NCBI RefSeq assembly: GCF_024498295.1
Contig: NZ_CP101827.1
Location: 1,430,001 to 1,494,000 of the forward strand
Source: Thermocaproicibacter melissae
Lineage (GTDB): Bacteria > Bacillota > Clostridia > Oscillospirales > Acutalibacteraceae
Reading direction: 5' to 3'
DNA length: 64,000 nt
Below the pieces are notes generated by a model, which saw only the letters and a program-made list of their open reading frames with translations, made no database searches and had not been told where the DNA came from. The position numbers and the translations under genes were made by a program. Shown here piece by piece: positions 53,341 through 62,427 of the stretch. Every line of letters starts with the position of its first letter. Positions within the stretch are counted from its first letter, which is position 1.

Positions 53341-54111
53341 ATGAAAACAGCAATTGTAACAGGCGCCTCCAGCGGCCTCGGGCGCGAATTCGTCATTTTG
53401 CTTGACCGCACGGAACATCTCGATGAAATCTGGGTCATAGCTCGGAGAAAAGACAGGCTGACCGCGCTTGAAAAGCAGGTCAAAACAAAACTGCGTGTTC
53501 TCCCCCTCGACCTCACGGAGCGGGAAAGCTTTCGCATCCTTGACGATCTGCTCCAAAGCGAAAAGCCCGACGTGCGCGTGCTCATCAATGCCGCCGGCTT
53601 CGGCAAAATCGGAAGCTACCGCACCATCCCGCGCGAAGTCTGTGACTCCATGATTGACCTCAACTGCCGCGCGGCAGTTGACATGACGCAAACCGTTCTG
53701 CCGTATATGCACAGAGGGGCGCGCATCCTGCAAATCTGCTCCACGGCGGCATTCCAGCCGTTTCAGTATCTGAACCTATACGCGGCCTCCAAAGCGTTTC
53801 TTTACCGTTACAGCCGCGCCCTGAGGGTGGAATTGTTCGGCCGGGGGATTAAGGTCACCGCTGTCTGCCCCTACTGGATTAAAGACACGGAATTCATCGG
53901 CACGGCAAAGAAAACGGCAGACAGTTCCTATATCCGCCATTTTCCGCTTGCTTCTCGGCAGAAAATTGTTGCCCGCATGGCGCTTACCGACAGTCGCCTC
54001 GGGTTTGCGGTCTCCACGCCCGGCATTATCTGCACGCTTCACCGCATTGTGGCAAAGTTCATTCCCAGCGAATTGATGATGGGAATTTGGGCGCTGATCC
54101 GAAGAATTTAG
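53341..54111 (+). CDS. short-chain dehydrogenase/reductase
   Basis: 256 residues with the Rossmann opening VTGASSGLGREF near 7, INAAGFGKIG near 82, and the catalytic YAASKAFLYRYSRAL near 145 (Tyr and Lys). GGCGGAAAG precedes the ATG. Second gene behind the CmpB-like gene. Substrate not deducible; relatives act on lipids or polyketide-like ketones. Confidence 0.88.
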   Translation: MKTAIVTGASSGLGREFVILLDRTEHLDEIWVIARRKDRLTALEKQVKTKLRVLPLDLTERESFRILDDLLQSEKPDVRVLINAAGFGKIGSYRTIPREVCDSMIDLNCRAAVDMTQTVLPYMHRGARILQICSTAAFQPFQYLNLYAASKAFLYRYSRALRVELFGRGIKVTAVCPYWIKDTEFIGTAKKTADSSYIRHFPLASRQKIVARMALTDSRLGFAVSTPGIICTLHRIVAKFIPSELMMGIWALIRRI

Positions 54112-54121
54112 ACGAAAAAGC

Positions 54122-54167
54122 AAAGCTCCCGAAAGCGGCACCAAGCCGCCTTCGGGAGCTTTTTTGG
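54122..54167 (+). terminator. terminator of the SDR gene
   Basis: AAAGCTCCCGAAAGCGGC/GCCGCCTTCGGGAGCTTT, loop ACCAA, then T-run. Also T-rich on the minus strand, so it can serve cstA. Confidence 0.9.
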
Positions 54168-54184
54168 CTAGAAAGGTTTTTGAG

Positions 54185-55918
54185 TTATTCTGTCTGGGTT
54201 TCACCAGTTACGACCGTTGTTTTCTGAACCTCCGGTTTTTCTACCAGCTTGCGCAGGCAGTGGTAAGCGACCATGACGGCGAGCGCCATCAGCAGAACGG
54301 CAACAATCAGCTGCAAGCCGTCTGTAAGAAATTCAAATTTGCCGGCGCCCATTTTCACGAAAATATTGACGACAGCCATAACCAACGCCGTCATTGTGAC
54401 GACAAGCATTACGGTCATCGGGACATACAGCATCCAACCTTCGCGGCCCGTCGTCTTGAGGAACACCGCAAGCGCGATGAGGACAAGCGCGGCGAGCAGC
54501 TGGTTCGTGGAGCCAAACAGCGCCCAGATGTTGTTATAGCCGCCGAAGGCGAGAACAAAGCCAAGGGCCAGCGTAATCACCGTAGCAACATATTTGTTGG
54601 TGAGGAATTTCGTCAACGGAGTATGTGCCTTACCGTCTTCGTCATACAGTAGTTCCTGCATGGACATGCGGCCGATGCGTGCAACCGAGTCAAGCGTTGT
54701 CAGGCAAAGCGCGGAAACGCACATCGTCATGCTGCACTTTGCAACATATTCGGACATCCCAAACTTCTGGAAGAAGCCCGCAACACCAGCGGAGAAAATC
54801 TGGAACGGAGTTCCGTCTGGCAGTTTGCCGTTTTTCGCGGCAGCGCCGGCTACCACAAGCGCCGCAACCGCCAGCAGTGACTCCACAACCATGGCGCCGT
54901 AGCCGACCGGAAGCATATCCTTTTCGTTCTGAATCTGCTTCGATGAAGTTCCGGAAGAAACAAGGCTGTGGAAGCCGGAAACCGCACCGCAGGCGATGGT
55001 GACGAACAGCATCGGGAACAGCGTTGAGCCTTTCACGTTAAAGCTGGTGAACGCCTGGATATTCATATCCGGCTGCGTCACGAAAATGCCGACGACCGCG
55101 CCGAGAATCATAAAAATTAGCAAAAACGCGCTTAAATAATCACGCGGCTGCATCAGAATCCACATCGGGACGACGGCTGCAAAGAAGATATACGCGAACA
55201 CAACCAAAAGCCACTGAATCTTGTTTAAGTAAACCGGCCAAACCATGCCGGCAGCCATCATGGCAACGAACAAGGCGATTCCGACAAGGAAAGTAACAAT
55301 TTGGTTCGGTTTTACATATTTCAGGAACAGGCCAAACAAAACTGCACCGAGAATGTAAAACAGAGAAATGGAGCCAGCCGCTGCGTTGGGAGCCGTGGCT
55401 GCACTCACGGTTACAGCGGCGCCGAGGGAATAGCTCTTGTCTGCCACCGCTGCGCTGAAGGTGGAAGCTACCATGTCGCCGAACGCAGCAATTACAAGCA
55501 GAGAGAACAGCCAGCAGAACATCAGGAACAGGCGCTTGCCGGTCTTCCCGATGTACTGTTCAATGATAAGCCCAATGGATTTGCCCTCGTTTTTCACCGA
55601 CGCGTAGAGGGCACCGAAGTCCTGAACCGCGCCGAAGAACACGCCGCCGATTAGAATCCACAGCAGCGCCGGCACCCAGCCGAACATTGCCGCGAGAATC
55701 GGTCCCGTTACAGGTCCGGCACCCGCAATGGTGGAAAACTGGTGCGCGAAGACAATCTGCTTTGGGGCCGGAGCGTAGTCCTGCCCATCCTCATGGGCAT
55801 AGGCAGGTGTCTTTTCCTGAGGATCGATTCCCCACTTCTTGACCAGCCATCTGCCGTAGAAGACGTAGCCGCCTAACAGCACGGCAATGGCGATGAGAAT
55901 GATGGCCAATCCGTTCAT
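54185..55918 (-). CDS. cstA: CstA-family carbon starvation/pyruvate or peptide transporter
   Basis: 577 residues, about 16 membrane helices. The N-terminal block FAHQFSTIAGAGPVTGPILAA near 58 (split), the GAVQDFGALYASVKNEGKS region near 98, and GFHSLVSSGTSSKQIQNEKD near 315 are hallmarks of CstA. The family imports pyruvate or peptides under starvation. GAAAGGAAAG precedes the ATG. It is a single gene controlled by a T-box leader, so its expression should respond to an uncharged tRNA, which favours an amino-acid or peptide nutrition role. Confidence 0.92.
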   Translation of the reverse strand: MNGLAIILIAIAVLLGGYVFYGRWLVKKWGIDPQEKTPAYAHEDGQDYAPAPKQIVFAHQFSTIAGAGPVTGPILAAMFGWVPALLWILIGGVFFGAVQDFGALYASVKNEGKSIGLIIEQYIGKTGKRLFLMFCWLFSLLVIAAFGDMVASTFSAAVADKSYSLGAAVTVSAATAPNAAAGSISLFYILGAVLFGLFLKYVKPNQIVTFLVGIALFVAMMAAGMVWPVYLNKIQWLLVVFAYIFFAAVVPMWILMQPRDYLSAFLLIFMILGAVVGIFVTQPDMNIQAFTSFNVKGSTLFPMLFVTIACGAVSGFHSLVSSGTSSKQIQNEKDMLPVGYGAMVVESLLAVAALVVAGAAAKNGKLPDGTPFQIFSAGVAGFFQKFGMSEYVAKCSMTMCVSALCLTTLDSVARIGRMSMQELLYDEDGKAHTPLTKFLTNKYVATVITLALGFVLAFGGYNNIWALFGSTNQLLAALVLIALAVFLKTTGREGWMLYVPMTVMLVVTMTALVMAVVNIFVKMGAGKFEFLTDGLQLIVAVLLMALAVMVAYHCLRKLVEKPEVQKTTVVTGETQTE

Positions 55919-55973
55919 AGTGCTTCTTTCCTTTCTCCATGTAGATTTTCGGGTAATACCGCATCTGCTGGCA

Positions 55974-56265
55974 ACAAAAAAGCCTTCGTCTCCGATTTCT
56001 CAGAGACGAAGGCTTAACCTCCGCGTTACCACTCTGCTTGCCGCATTTCTGCGACCAACTCAGCCATATCGGGCCGCCACGCGGCCTTAATATGCCCGGT
56101 TATAACGGTCCGGTTCCGGCGATGCTTACTTGTTCCCCGTTCAGCACGCTGCTCGCGGGAGATTCGCCTGCGAAACATCCTGCCGCCTTCCACCAACCGG
56201 CGGCTCTCTGTGAGGAGTGGTCTCGTGGCATTGCCCGTTCCTCGCATTTGCGATATTTTTCTTTG
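55974..56265 (-). promoter_or_regulatory. T-box leader of cstA
   Basis: On the minus strand: AGAGAGCCGCCGG near 56205-56193 (stem I AG-bulge region), a specifier region GAATCTCCCG near 56164, the T-box core AGAGTGGTAACGCGGAGG at 56035-56018 (one change from GGTACCGCGG), and a terminator AGCCTTCGTCTC/GAGACGAAGGCT with T-run at about 56014-55974. The specifier is unclear: spacing from GAA gives UCU (Ser), whereas alignment to the ilv leader from the 3' side gives AUC (Ile). Confidence 0.9.
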
Positions 56266-56271
56266 AGCATA

Positions 56272-56300
56272 ATCTTAATGCTCCAAAATAACTTTGTCAA
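56272..56300 (-). promoter_or_regulatory. cstA promoter
   Basis: TTGACA (56300-56295), 17-bp spacer, TAAGAT (56277-56272) on the minus strand. Confidence 0.85.
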
Positions 56301-56401
56301 CACCTTTTGAAAAATTGTACGAATCCGTGCAAATGATTTACCATTTTACCAAGTTGAATTGTTAAAATTGACAAATCTGTCCAAATAAGCAAAAAAAGCC
56401 C

Positions 56402-56430
56402 TTGACAAACAAAAGAAAATGTTTTACCCT
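56402..56430 (+). promoter_or_regulatory. ilv operon promoter
   Basis: TTGACA at 56402-56407, 17-bp spacer, TACCCT at 56425-56430. About 100 bp from the divergent cstA promoter. Confidence 0.65.
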
Positions 56431-56454
56431 TGAAGCCAACAATTTCAAATGCGT

Positions 56455-56715
56455 TGATTGGGAAGGAATGTGGGTCCATACGCATCCAGAGAGCCGCCGG
56501 CCGGTGTGAGGCGGCGCGTATCCCACACGAAATCACCCATGAGCAGGGCGCCGAAAACGCAAGTGAGTAAGTGTCCCCGGGGTTCCCCCGTTACCGGGAA
56601 GTGCATTGTTGGATGCACGCAGAGATGCCGCTTAAAAAACGGTAAGCAGAGTGGTACCGCGGAAGCTTTACAGCCTTCGCCTCTGGCAACAGAGGTGAAG
56701 GCTGTTTTTTATTCC
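56455..56715 (+). promoter_or_regulatory. T-box leader of the ilv operon, Ile specifier
   Basis: AGAGAGCCGCCGGCCGGTG at about 56490 marks stem I. The specifier loop reads GAA-ATC-A near 56530, so AUC (Ile), followed by the required purine. The T-box core AGAGTGGTACCGCGGAAG lies at 56648-56665 and the terminator CAGCCTTCGCCTCTG/CAGAGGTGAAGGCTG with T-run at 56671-56712. Uncharged tRNA-Ile would stabilise the antiterminator and open the operon. Confidence 0.93.
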
Positions 56716-56749
56716 ACATATTCGTTACGAACCTGAAGGAGGAACCGTT

Positions 56750-58417
56750 ATGCAGTTAACAGGAGCACAAATCGTGATGGAGTGTCTGCTGGAACAGGGA
56801 GTGGATACGGTGTTCGGCTACCCGGGCGGGGCCGTGCTGAATATTTACGACGCGCTCTACGAATACCGCGGCCGAATCCGGCACATCCGCACCTGCCACG
56901 AGCAGGCGGCAGCCCATGCGGCAGACGGTTATGCGCGCGCCTCCGGAAAAACAGGGGTCTGCATTGCGACCTCCGGCCCCGGCGCGACGAATCTTGTGAC
57001 CGGCATCGCCACCGCTTACATGGACTCCATTCCGATGGTAGCCATCACGGGTAATGTAACCCGCGACCTTCTGGGTCTTGACAGCTTTCAGGAGGTTGAT
57101 ATCACCGGCATCACCATGCCGGTAACAAAGCACAATTTTCTTGTAAAAGACGTGAAGCACCTTGCGGACACCCTCCGCAACGCGTTCCGAATCGCCAACA
57201 CAGGCCGTAAAGGGCCGGTGCTCGTCGATATTCCGAAAGACATTACCGCGCAGAAAACGGAATTCACACCGAAAAAACCGCTCGTGCCGGAGTGCTCCGA
57301 TTTCCCGCCGGATAAGTGTTTTACAGAGGCTCTGGAGATGCTGCAGAACAGCAAGCGGCCGTTCTTCTACTGCGGCGGCGGCGTCGTTTCCGCAGACGCT
57401 TCCAAAGAGGCGGCGGAATTTGCCGAAAAGCTCGATGCACCTGTTTCCTGCTCGCTGATGTGCCAGGGCGGTTTTGACCAAACCAGCAAGCGCTACCTCG
57501 GCATGCTCGGCATGCACGGAACGAAAGCCTCGGCAGAAGCCATCAGAGATTGCGACCTGCTTGTGGCTGCCGGCACACGCTTTTCCGACCGCGTCATCTG
57601 CAACGCCAACCTTTTCGCACGCAACTGCAAAATCATCCAAATCGACATTGACGCGGCGGAGTTCGGCAAAAATATCGACGTTGACCTCAAGCTGCGCGGT
57701 GACGTGAAGAAAATCCTCGCAAAGCTCAATGAGATGCTTCCGCAGCAGAAGCACCCCGAATGGATGGACCAGATGGAAGTGAGCAGGCAGGCATTCCCGC
57801 TCAAGCAAACGGGCGGCCCAAACGACGTGCTTCCGCAGGACGTTCTGGAAACCCTCTGCCGCCTCACGGACGGCAACGCCATTCTCACCACGGAAGTCGG
57901 GCAGCACCAGATGTGGGCTGCGCAGTACTACACGTTCCGCGAACCGCGTCATTTCCTCACTTCCGGCGGCCTTGGAACCATGGGTTACGGACTCGGCGCG
58001 GCGCTGGGCGCAAAAACGGCGCGGCCGGATGCAACGGTCGTCAACGTTGCCGGCGACGGCAGCTTCCGCATGAACTGCGCCGAGCTTTCCACCCTCGCTC
58101 ACTACAAGGTTCCGGTTGTGGAGCTGATTTTTGACAACCAAACGCTCGGCATGGTGCGCCAGTGGCAGAAACTCTTCTACGGTGGCCGCTTCTCGCAGTC
58201 CGATGTAGACCCGGATATCGACTACGCAAAGCTCGCGGAAGCGTTCGGAGTCAAGTCTTACCGCATCGCGTCGAAGGATGAAATTGAACCGGTTCTGCGC
58301 GAGGCGCTGGCACAGAACGCGCCGGTGCTTGTGGACTGCGTCATAAGCAAAGACGAAAACGTCCTGCCAATGGTTCCGGCGGGCAAGTCGGTAGAAGACC
58401 CGATTCTTGAAATGTAG
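56750..58417 (+). CDS. ilvB: acetolactate synthase large subunit
   Basis: Makes acetolactate/acetohydroxybutyrate for branched-chain amino acids with thiamine diphosphate. 555 residues: VFGYPGGAVLNIYDAL near 20, EQAAAHAADGYARASGK with the catalytic Glu near 48, FQEVDITGITMP near 115, and the ThDP/Mg block GDGSFRMNCAELSTLA near 430. GAAGGAGGAA precedes the ATG. First gene of the T-box-controlled operon. Confidence 0.95.
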   Translation: MQLTGAQIVMECLLEQGVDTVFGYPGGAVLNIYDALYEYRGRIRHIRTCHEQAAAHAADGYARASGKTGVCIATSGPGATNLVTGIATAYMDSIPMVAITGNVTRDLLGLDSFQEVDITGITMPVTKHNFLVKDVKHLADTLRNAFRIANTGRKGPVLVDIPKDITAQKTEFTPKKPLVPECSDFPPDKCFTEALEMLQNSKRPFFYCGGGVVSADASKEAAEFAEKLDAPVSCSLMCQGGFDQTSKRYLGMLGMHGTKASAEAIRDCDLLVAAGTRFSDRVICNANLFARNCKIIQIDIDAAEFGKNIDVDLKLRGDVKKILAKLNEMLPQQKHPEWMDQMEVSRQAFPLKQTGGPNDVLPQDVLETLCRLTDGNAILTTEVGQHQMWAAQYYTFREPRHFLTSGGLGTMGYGLGAALGAKTARPDATVVNVAGDGSFRMNCAELSTLAHYKVPVVELIFDNQTLGMVRQWQKLFYGGRFSQSDVDPDIDYAKLAEAFGVKSYRIASKDEIEPVLREALAQNAPVLVDCVISKDENVLPMVPAGKSVEDPILEM

Positions 58418-58437
58418 TTTTGAAGGAGGAAACGGAT

Positions 58438-58929
58438 ATGCAGGAAGCCGGCGAAAAGGAATACCTTGTTTCGGTTCTCGCAAAGAACAATCCGGGTGTG
58501 CTACTGCGCATTTCGGGGCTGTTCAGCAGGCGGTGCTACAACATCCTCAGCATCGTGGCAGCACAGACGGAGAACACCGAATATTCCCGAATTTTAATTG
58601 TTGTTTCCGGCGACGACCGCATCGTGCGCCAAGTTGATAAACAGCTCAGCAAGCTGGAAGACATTGAAGAAGTTCATGTCCTTGACAAAGAGCACGCGGT
58701 CATCCGCGAGCATCTGCTTCTCAAGGTGGAACGCACCCCGGAAAACAGCGATAAGCTCGTGGCCATTGCCGATGTGTTCCACGCCAATATTCTCAATGTG
58801 TCGCCGCATTCCATGATTGTTGAACTCACGGGCAGCGCATCCACGCTCAACTCGTTTATTGAACTTTACACTCCGTACCATATCCAGAAGATTCTGCGCA
58901 CCGGTTCCATGGCCCTTGCGACGGATTGA
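58438..58929 (+). CDS. ilvN: acetolactate synthase small (regulatory) subunit
   Basis: 163 residues. The ACT domain opens LVSVLAKNNPGVLLRISGLF and SRRCYNILSIV, the valine-binding region; a C-terminal domain of about 80 residues follows. The ATG at 58438 has GGAGG 8 nt upstream. It lies 20 bp after ilvB and assembles with it for feedback control. Confidence 0.93.
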   Translation: MQEAGEKEYLVSVLAKNNPGVLLRISGLFSRRCYNILSIVAAQTENTEYSRILIVVSGDDRIVRQVDKQLSKLEDIEEVHVLDKEHAVIREHLLLKVERTPENSDKLVAIADVFHANILNVSPHSMIVELTGSASTLNSFIELYTPYHIQKILRTGSMALATD

Positions 58930-58984
58930 TTCCGCTTTCCGAGCTATGCAAGTTCCGTTCGCAGGAAAAAAGGAGAAACCAGTC

Positions 58985-60178
58985 ATGACCCTAGATAAAA
59001 TCTATCAGGCGGCCTTCACTCTAAAGGACGCTGCACGCAAAACCGACCTCATTAAGGCACCTCTCATCAACCCGGAAAGCGACGTCTACCTAAAAGCCGA
59101 AAATCTTCAGGTGACCGGCTCCTTTAAGCTGCGCGGCGCCTACAACAAAATCAGCCGCCTCACCCCCGAGGAGCGGGAACGCGGCGTGATTGCCTGCTCC
59201 GCCGGAAACCACGCGCAGGGCGTGGCTCTTGCCGCAGCGAAGAACGGAATCCGCGCGCTCATCTGTATTCCCGACGGCGCACCGATTTCCAAGGTGGAAG
59301 CGACGCGCAGTTACGGCGCCGAAGTTCGGCTTGTTCCGGGCGTTTACGACGACGCTTACCGCGAAGCCTGCCGCCTGCAAAAAGAAAGCGGCGCGGTATT
59401 CATTCATCCGTTCGACGATGAAGACGTCATTGCCGGGCAGGGCACCATCGGGCTTGAAATTCTTGAGCAGCTTCCCGACGCAGACGCGGTTTTTGTGCCG
59501 GTCGGCGGCGGCGGACTGATTTCCGGCGTAGCTTACGCCATCAAGGCGCTGCGGCCGGAATGCAAAGTCTACGGCGTCCAGGCGGCAGGCGCGCCGAGCA
59601 TGGTGCGATCTCTGCGCGACAAGAAAATCGAGACCCTCAGCGGTGTAAACACGTTTGCCGACGGCATTGCCGTGAAATGCCCGGGCAAACTGACCTATGA
59701 CCTTTGCAGCAAATACGTTGACAAGATGGTAACGGTAACCGATGACGAAATTGCTACCGCAATTCTCGCGCTGATTGAACAGCACAAGATGATTGCCGAG
59801 GGTGCTGGCGCGGTCTCTGTTGCGGCTGCCATGTTCAACAAGGCAGACATCAAGGGCAAAAAGACCGTCTGCCTCGTCTCCGGCGGCAACATTGACGTAA
59901 CGATTCTCTCGCGCGTTATCAACCGCGGCTTAATCAAAGAGGGCCGCCAAGGGCGGCTGACAATCGAGCTGATCGACCGCCCCGGCGAGCTGAGGGAGGT
60001 TTCCTCCATCATCGCAAAACTCGGCGGAAACGTCATCAGCGTCCGCCACGACCGCAGCGGCGAGGAAAGCGACATCACCGCCTGCACCTTGTCAATCGGC
60101 GTGGAAACGAGAAACCGTGCTCATCTGAATGAGATTCGTGACGCAATCATCAAAGCCGGTTACCGCATCGTTGCCTAA
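58985..60178 (+). CDS. ilvA: threonine dehydratase with C-terminal ACT-like domain
   Basis: PLP enzyme turning threonine into 2-oxobutyrate, the first step to isoleucine. 397 residues: the PLP Lys in TGSFKLRGAYNKI near 45, SAGNHAQGVALAA near 75, VGGGGLISGVAYAI near 175 and SGGNIDVTILSRVI near 300. The ACT-like domain at about 325-397 is of the single-domain TdcB-like type. The ATG at 58985 follows AAAAAGGAG. Its place behind an Ile T-box argues for a biosynthetic role here. Confidence 0.94.
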   Translation: MTLDKIYQAAFTLKDAARKTDLIKAPLINPESDVYLKAENLQVTGSFKLRGAYNKISRLTPEERERGVIACSAGNHAQGVALAAAKNGIRALICIPDGAPISKVEATRSYGAEVRLVPGVYDDAYREACRLQKESGAVFIHPFDDEDVIAGQGTIGLEILEQLPDADAVFVPVGGGGLISGVAYAIKALRPECKVYGVQAAGAPSMVRSLRDKKIETLSGVNTFADGIAVKCPGKLTYDLCSKYVDKMVTVTDDEIATAILALIEQHKMIAEGAGAVSVAAAMFNKADIKGKKTVCLVSGGNIDVTILSRVINRGLIKEGRQGRLTIELIDRPGELREVSSIIAKLGGNVISVRHDRSGEESDITACTLSIGVETRNRAHLNEIRDAIIKAGYRIVA

Positions 60179-60205
60179 AGAAAAACATCGAAAGGATGAG
60201 TTGTT

Positions 60206-60577
60206 ATGCTGACTATATCCACCAAAAACGCTCCGGCCGCAATCGGCCCCTATTCCCAAGCCATTATCGCCGGCAACACGGTCTACGCAAGCGGGCAGAT
60301 TCCGATTGTTCCGGCAACGGGCGAGCTGGTTCAGGGCGATATTACCGTGCAGGCTGAGCAGGTGATGAAGAATGTCGGCGAGATTCTCAAGGCTGCCGGC
60401 GTTTCCTACGCAAATGTTGTAAAAACAACGTGCTATCTTGCGGACATGAAAGACTTTGCCGCATTTAACGCCGTTTATGAGAAATATTTCACCGGCAAAC
60501 CCGCTCGCTCCTGCGTTGCGGTGAAAGACCTTCCGAAGGGCGCACTCTGCGAGGTTGAAGTCATCGCAGTTCAATAA
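60206..60577 (+). CDS. ridA: RidA family enamine/imine deaminase
   Basis: Hydrolyses the reactive 2-aminocrotonate released by threonine dehydratase. 123 residues, AAIGPYSQAIIAGNTVYASGQIP at the N-terminus (read in pieces), the active-site Arg in KPARSCVAV near 105 and a final CEVEVIAV. Its position directly after ilvA (27 bp) fits the known metabolic link. GAAAGGATGAG precedes the ATG. Confidence 0.95.
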   Translation: MLTISTKNAPAAIGPYSQAIIAGNTVYASGQIPIVPATGELVQGDITVQAEQVMKNVGEILKAAGVSYANVVKTTCYLADMKDFAAFNAVYEKYFTGKPARSCVAVKDLPKGALCEVEVIAVQ

Positions 60578-60618
60578 TTTTGCTTACAAGATTCCTCCAT
60601 ATTACCATCCGGTTTTCA

Positions 60619-60677
60619 AAAAGCCGCCCCTGTAACTCCCGCGAAAACGGAAGATGCAGGGGCGGCTCCTTTTTTGC
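60619..60677. terminator. bidirectional terminator, ilv operon and ybaK
   Basis: AGCCGCCCCTG/CAGGGGCGGCT closing a 24-nt loop, CCTTTTTT on the plus side and TTTTTG on the minus side. Confidence 0.85.
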
Positions 60678-60690
60678 ACAAAACTCACGC

Positions 60691-61170
60691 TTACTGCGCA
60701 ATATCCGCTGTCGTGCCGCCGATAAGCGCAAGCAGGTCTTTGGGGTTCAGTTCGACCTGCGTTCCGATGCGCCCACCGCTGACGAAAATTGTCTCAAGCC
60801 CTTCACAACGGCGGTCAATCACCGTGCGGAACTGCTTCTTCATGCCGATTGGCGAGCAGCCGCCGCGAATGTAACCCGTCACTTTATTGATTTCATTGAC
60901 GTGAATCATCTCAACCGATTTTACGCCGACGCTTTTTGCCGCCGCTTTGAGGTTCAGTTCCATTGCCACCGGCACAACAAACACATAGAAGTTATGGTCG
61001 GAGCCGCGTGTCACAAGCGTCTTGAACACGCGCTGCACATCTTCGCCGAGCTTTTGTGCCACCGAGACGCCGTCAATCTTGCCGTCTTTATTGTCATAGA
61101 ACCACGGCTTGTAGGGAATCTTCGCCTGTTCGAGGATTCTCATTACGTTTGTTTTCAATTCCTTTGCCAT
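60691..61170 (-). CDS. ybaK: YbaK/EbsC-type Cys-tRNA(Pro) deacylase
   Basis: 159 residues. It removes Cys mischarged on tRNA-Pro in trans. The family blocks VFKTLVTRGSDHNFYVFVVP near 48 (catalytic Lys), SVEMIHVNEINKVTGYIRGGCSPIG (read in pieces, near 95-118) and FVSGGRIGTQVELNP near 135 are all present. The ATG at 61170 has AAAGGTGAA at 9 nt; ATG 61176 is too close. It suits a genome whose ProRS (36001) has no editing domain. Confidence 0.92.
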   Translation of the reverse strand: MAKELKTNVMRILEQAKIPYKPWFYDNKDGKIDGVSVAQKLGEDVQRVFKTLVTRGSDHNFYVFVVPVAMELNLKAAAKSVGVKSVEMIHVNEINKVTGYIRGGCSPIGMKKQFRTVIDRRCEGLETIFVSGGRIGTQVELNPKDLLALIGGTTADIAQ

Positions 61171-61199
61171 TTGCATTTCACCTTTTCTAATCTGCCGCC

Positions 61200-62420
61200 T
61201 TACAGCGCCATCATCATAATTGTAAAAAGCGACGCGGCGGTTAATATTCCCACACAGAACCATGCGCGTATTTTCTCCCGTTTTCCGTTTGCGTAATCCC
61301 CCATCACCTTTTCGCTTGAAGTCAGCATCGTGAGGAAAATCAGAATCGGGGTCATCAGCACACCGCCCGCCGCCTGCACAAATACGGCGATGCCGTTCAG
61401 CCGCAAGCCGGGAATAAGCGCCATGCCTGCCGCGAGGAGCACGCTGAATGTATAAACGCCGTAAAAGCCCGGCGCCTGCCGGAAGCTGTCGTTCATGCTT
61501 TTCGACCATCCGAGCGATTCTGCCACGCTCCAGGAGGAGGAGAGCGAGACCGTTACCGCCGCAAGCAGTCCGGAATCAAACAATCCTAGGGCAAACAACG
61601 CACCCGCCAGCGGGCCGAACCGTTCATTCAGCGCCGCCACAATCTGCGGTGCTCCGGCGTTCTCCACATCCGGAATGGTTCCGAAAACGGAAGAGCCGAT
61701 GAAAATTAGCGCAGCCGCAATCGCCGCTTGGCAGATACACCCGAAAAGCGTGTCGCGCCGCCCGCTGCGTATCTGCTGCGCACGCTGACAGCTGTCGGAA
61801 TACGCGCCGTTCTGGTAAAAAATCATCCACGGGGCCACGGCATTGCCAATCAGCGCAGCGGTATACCACCGAAAAGGCCTGCCCGTACAGAGGAAAATGC
61901 TTTGCGCTGCGCTCACCGCCGGCCGTGCAAAGCAGGCAAAAACAAGAAAGAGAAGGTTGAACAGGCCGATGAAAAGCCCGAACCGCTGTTTTGTTTCATA
62001 GCCGCTGAAAACCGCGATGGAGAGTGTAAGGCAGACGCTCAGCGCCACAGCCGCCGCAACCGGGAGGCCAAGCAGTTCCAGCCCGGCGGACATGCCGACG
62101 AACTCCGTCAGAAGGGTGAGCTGGTTTTCCACGAACAGCGCCACAACCTGAAAGGCCATTAGGCCCGTTCCGTAGCGTTCCCGCAGAAGCTGGGTATAGC
62201 CTTTCTCCGAGGCGACACCGAGGCGCATCGCCATTTCCTGCACAGTGTAGGTTACGGCAGTCAAGCACAAGGTGAGCGGAATGAACACGGCCCAGCCGAA
62301 TTTCGCACCCGTCACGGTGTAGGAAATCAGGCCGCCCGCGTCGTTGTCTGCCATGGCTGCAAGCACGCCGGGGCCAAGGAGCAGAAAAAAAGAGAGAGGC
62401 CGCCGCTTTTTTCTGCGCAT
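61200..62420 (-). CDS. Nramp-related divalent metal transporter with altered metal site
   Basis: 406 residues, about 11 helices, Nramp fold. Helix 1 reads MADNDAGGLISY where Mn/Fe transporters have DPGN. Helix 6 reads IGNAVAPWMIFYQ where they have an MPH motif, so the metal-selecting Met is replaced by Ala. This pattern recalls Nramp-related Mg2+ transporters; the substrate is inferred. The gene lies 71 bp after cysS and 29 bp before ybaK. Its GGGGG ribosome binding site is inside a hairpin (62428-62454). Confidence 0.85.
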   Translation of the reverse strand: MRRKKRRPLSFFLLLGPGVLAAMADNDAGGLISYTVTGAKFGWAVFIPLTLCLTAVTYTVQEMAMRLGVASEKGYTQLLRERYGTGLMAFQVVALFVENQLTLLTEFVGMSAGLELLGLPVAAAVALSVCLTLSIAVFSGYETKQRFGLFIGLFNLLFLVFACFARPAVSAAQSIFLCTGRPFRWYTAALIGNAVAPWMIFYQNGAYSDSCQRAQQIRSGRRDTLFGCICQAAIAAALIFIGSSVFGTIPDVENAGAPQIVAALNERFGPLAGALFALGLFDSGLLAAVTVSLSSSWSVAESLGWSKSMNDSFRQAPGFYGVYTFSVLLAAGMALIPGLRLNGIAVFVQAAGGVLMTPILIFLTMLTSSEKVMGDYANGKREKIRAWFCVGILTAASLFTIMMMAL

Positions 62421-62427
62421 GAAAACA

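Noticed and set aside
56756-58483. A 575-codon minus-strand frame opposite ilvB
   Set aside because: Antisense shadow of a strongly conserved gene, with unlikely amino-acid composition (His, Arg and Cys rich).
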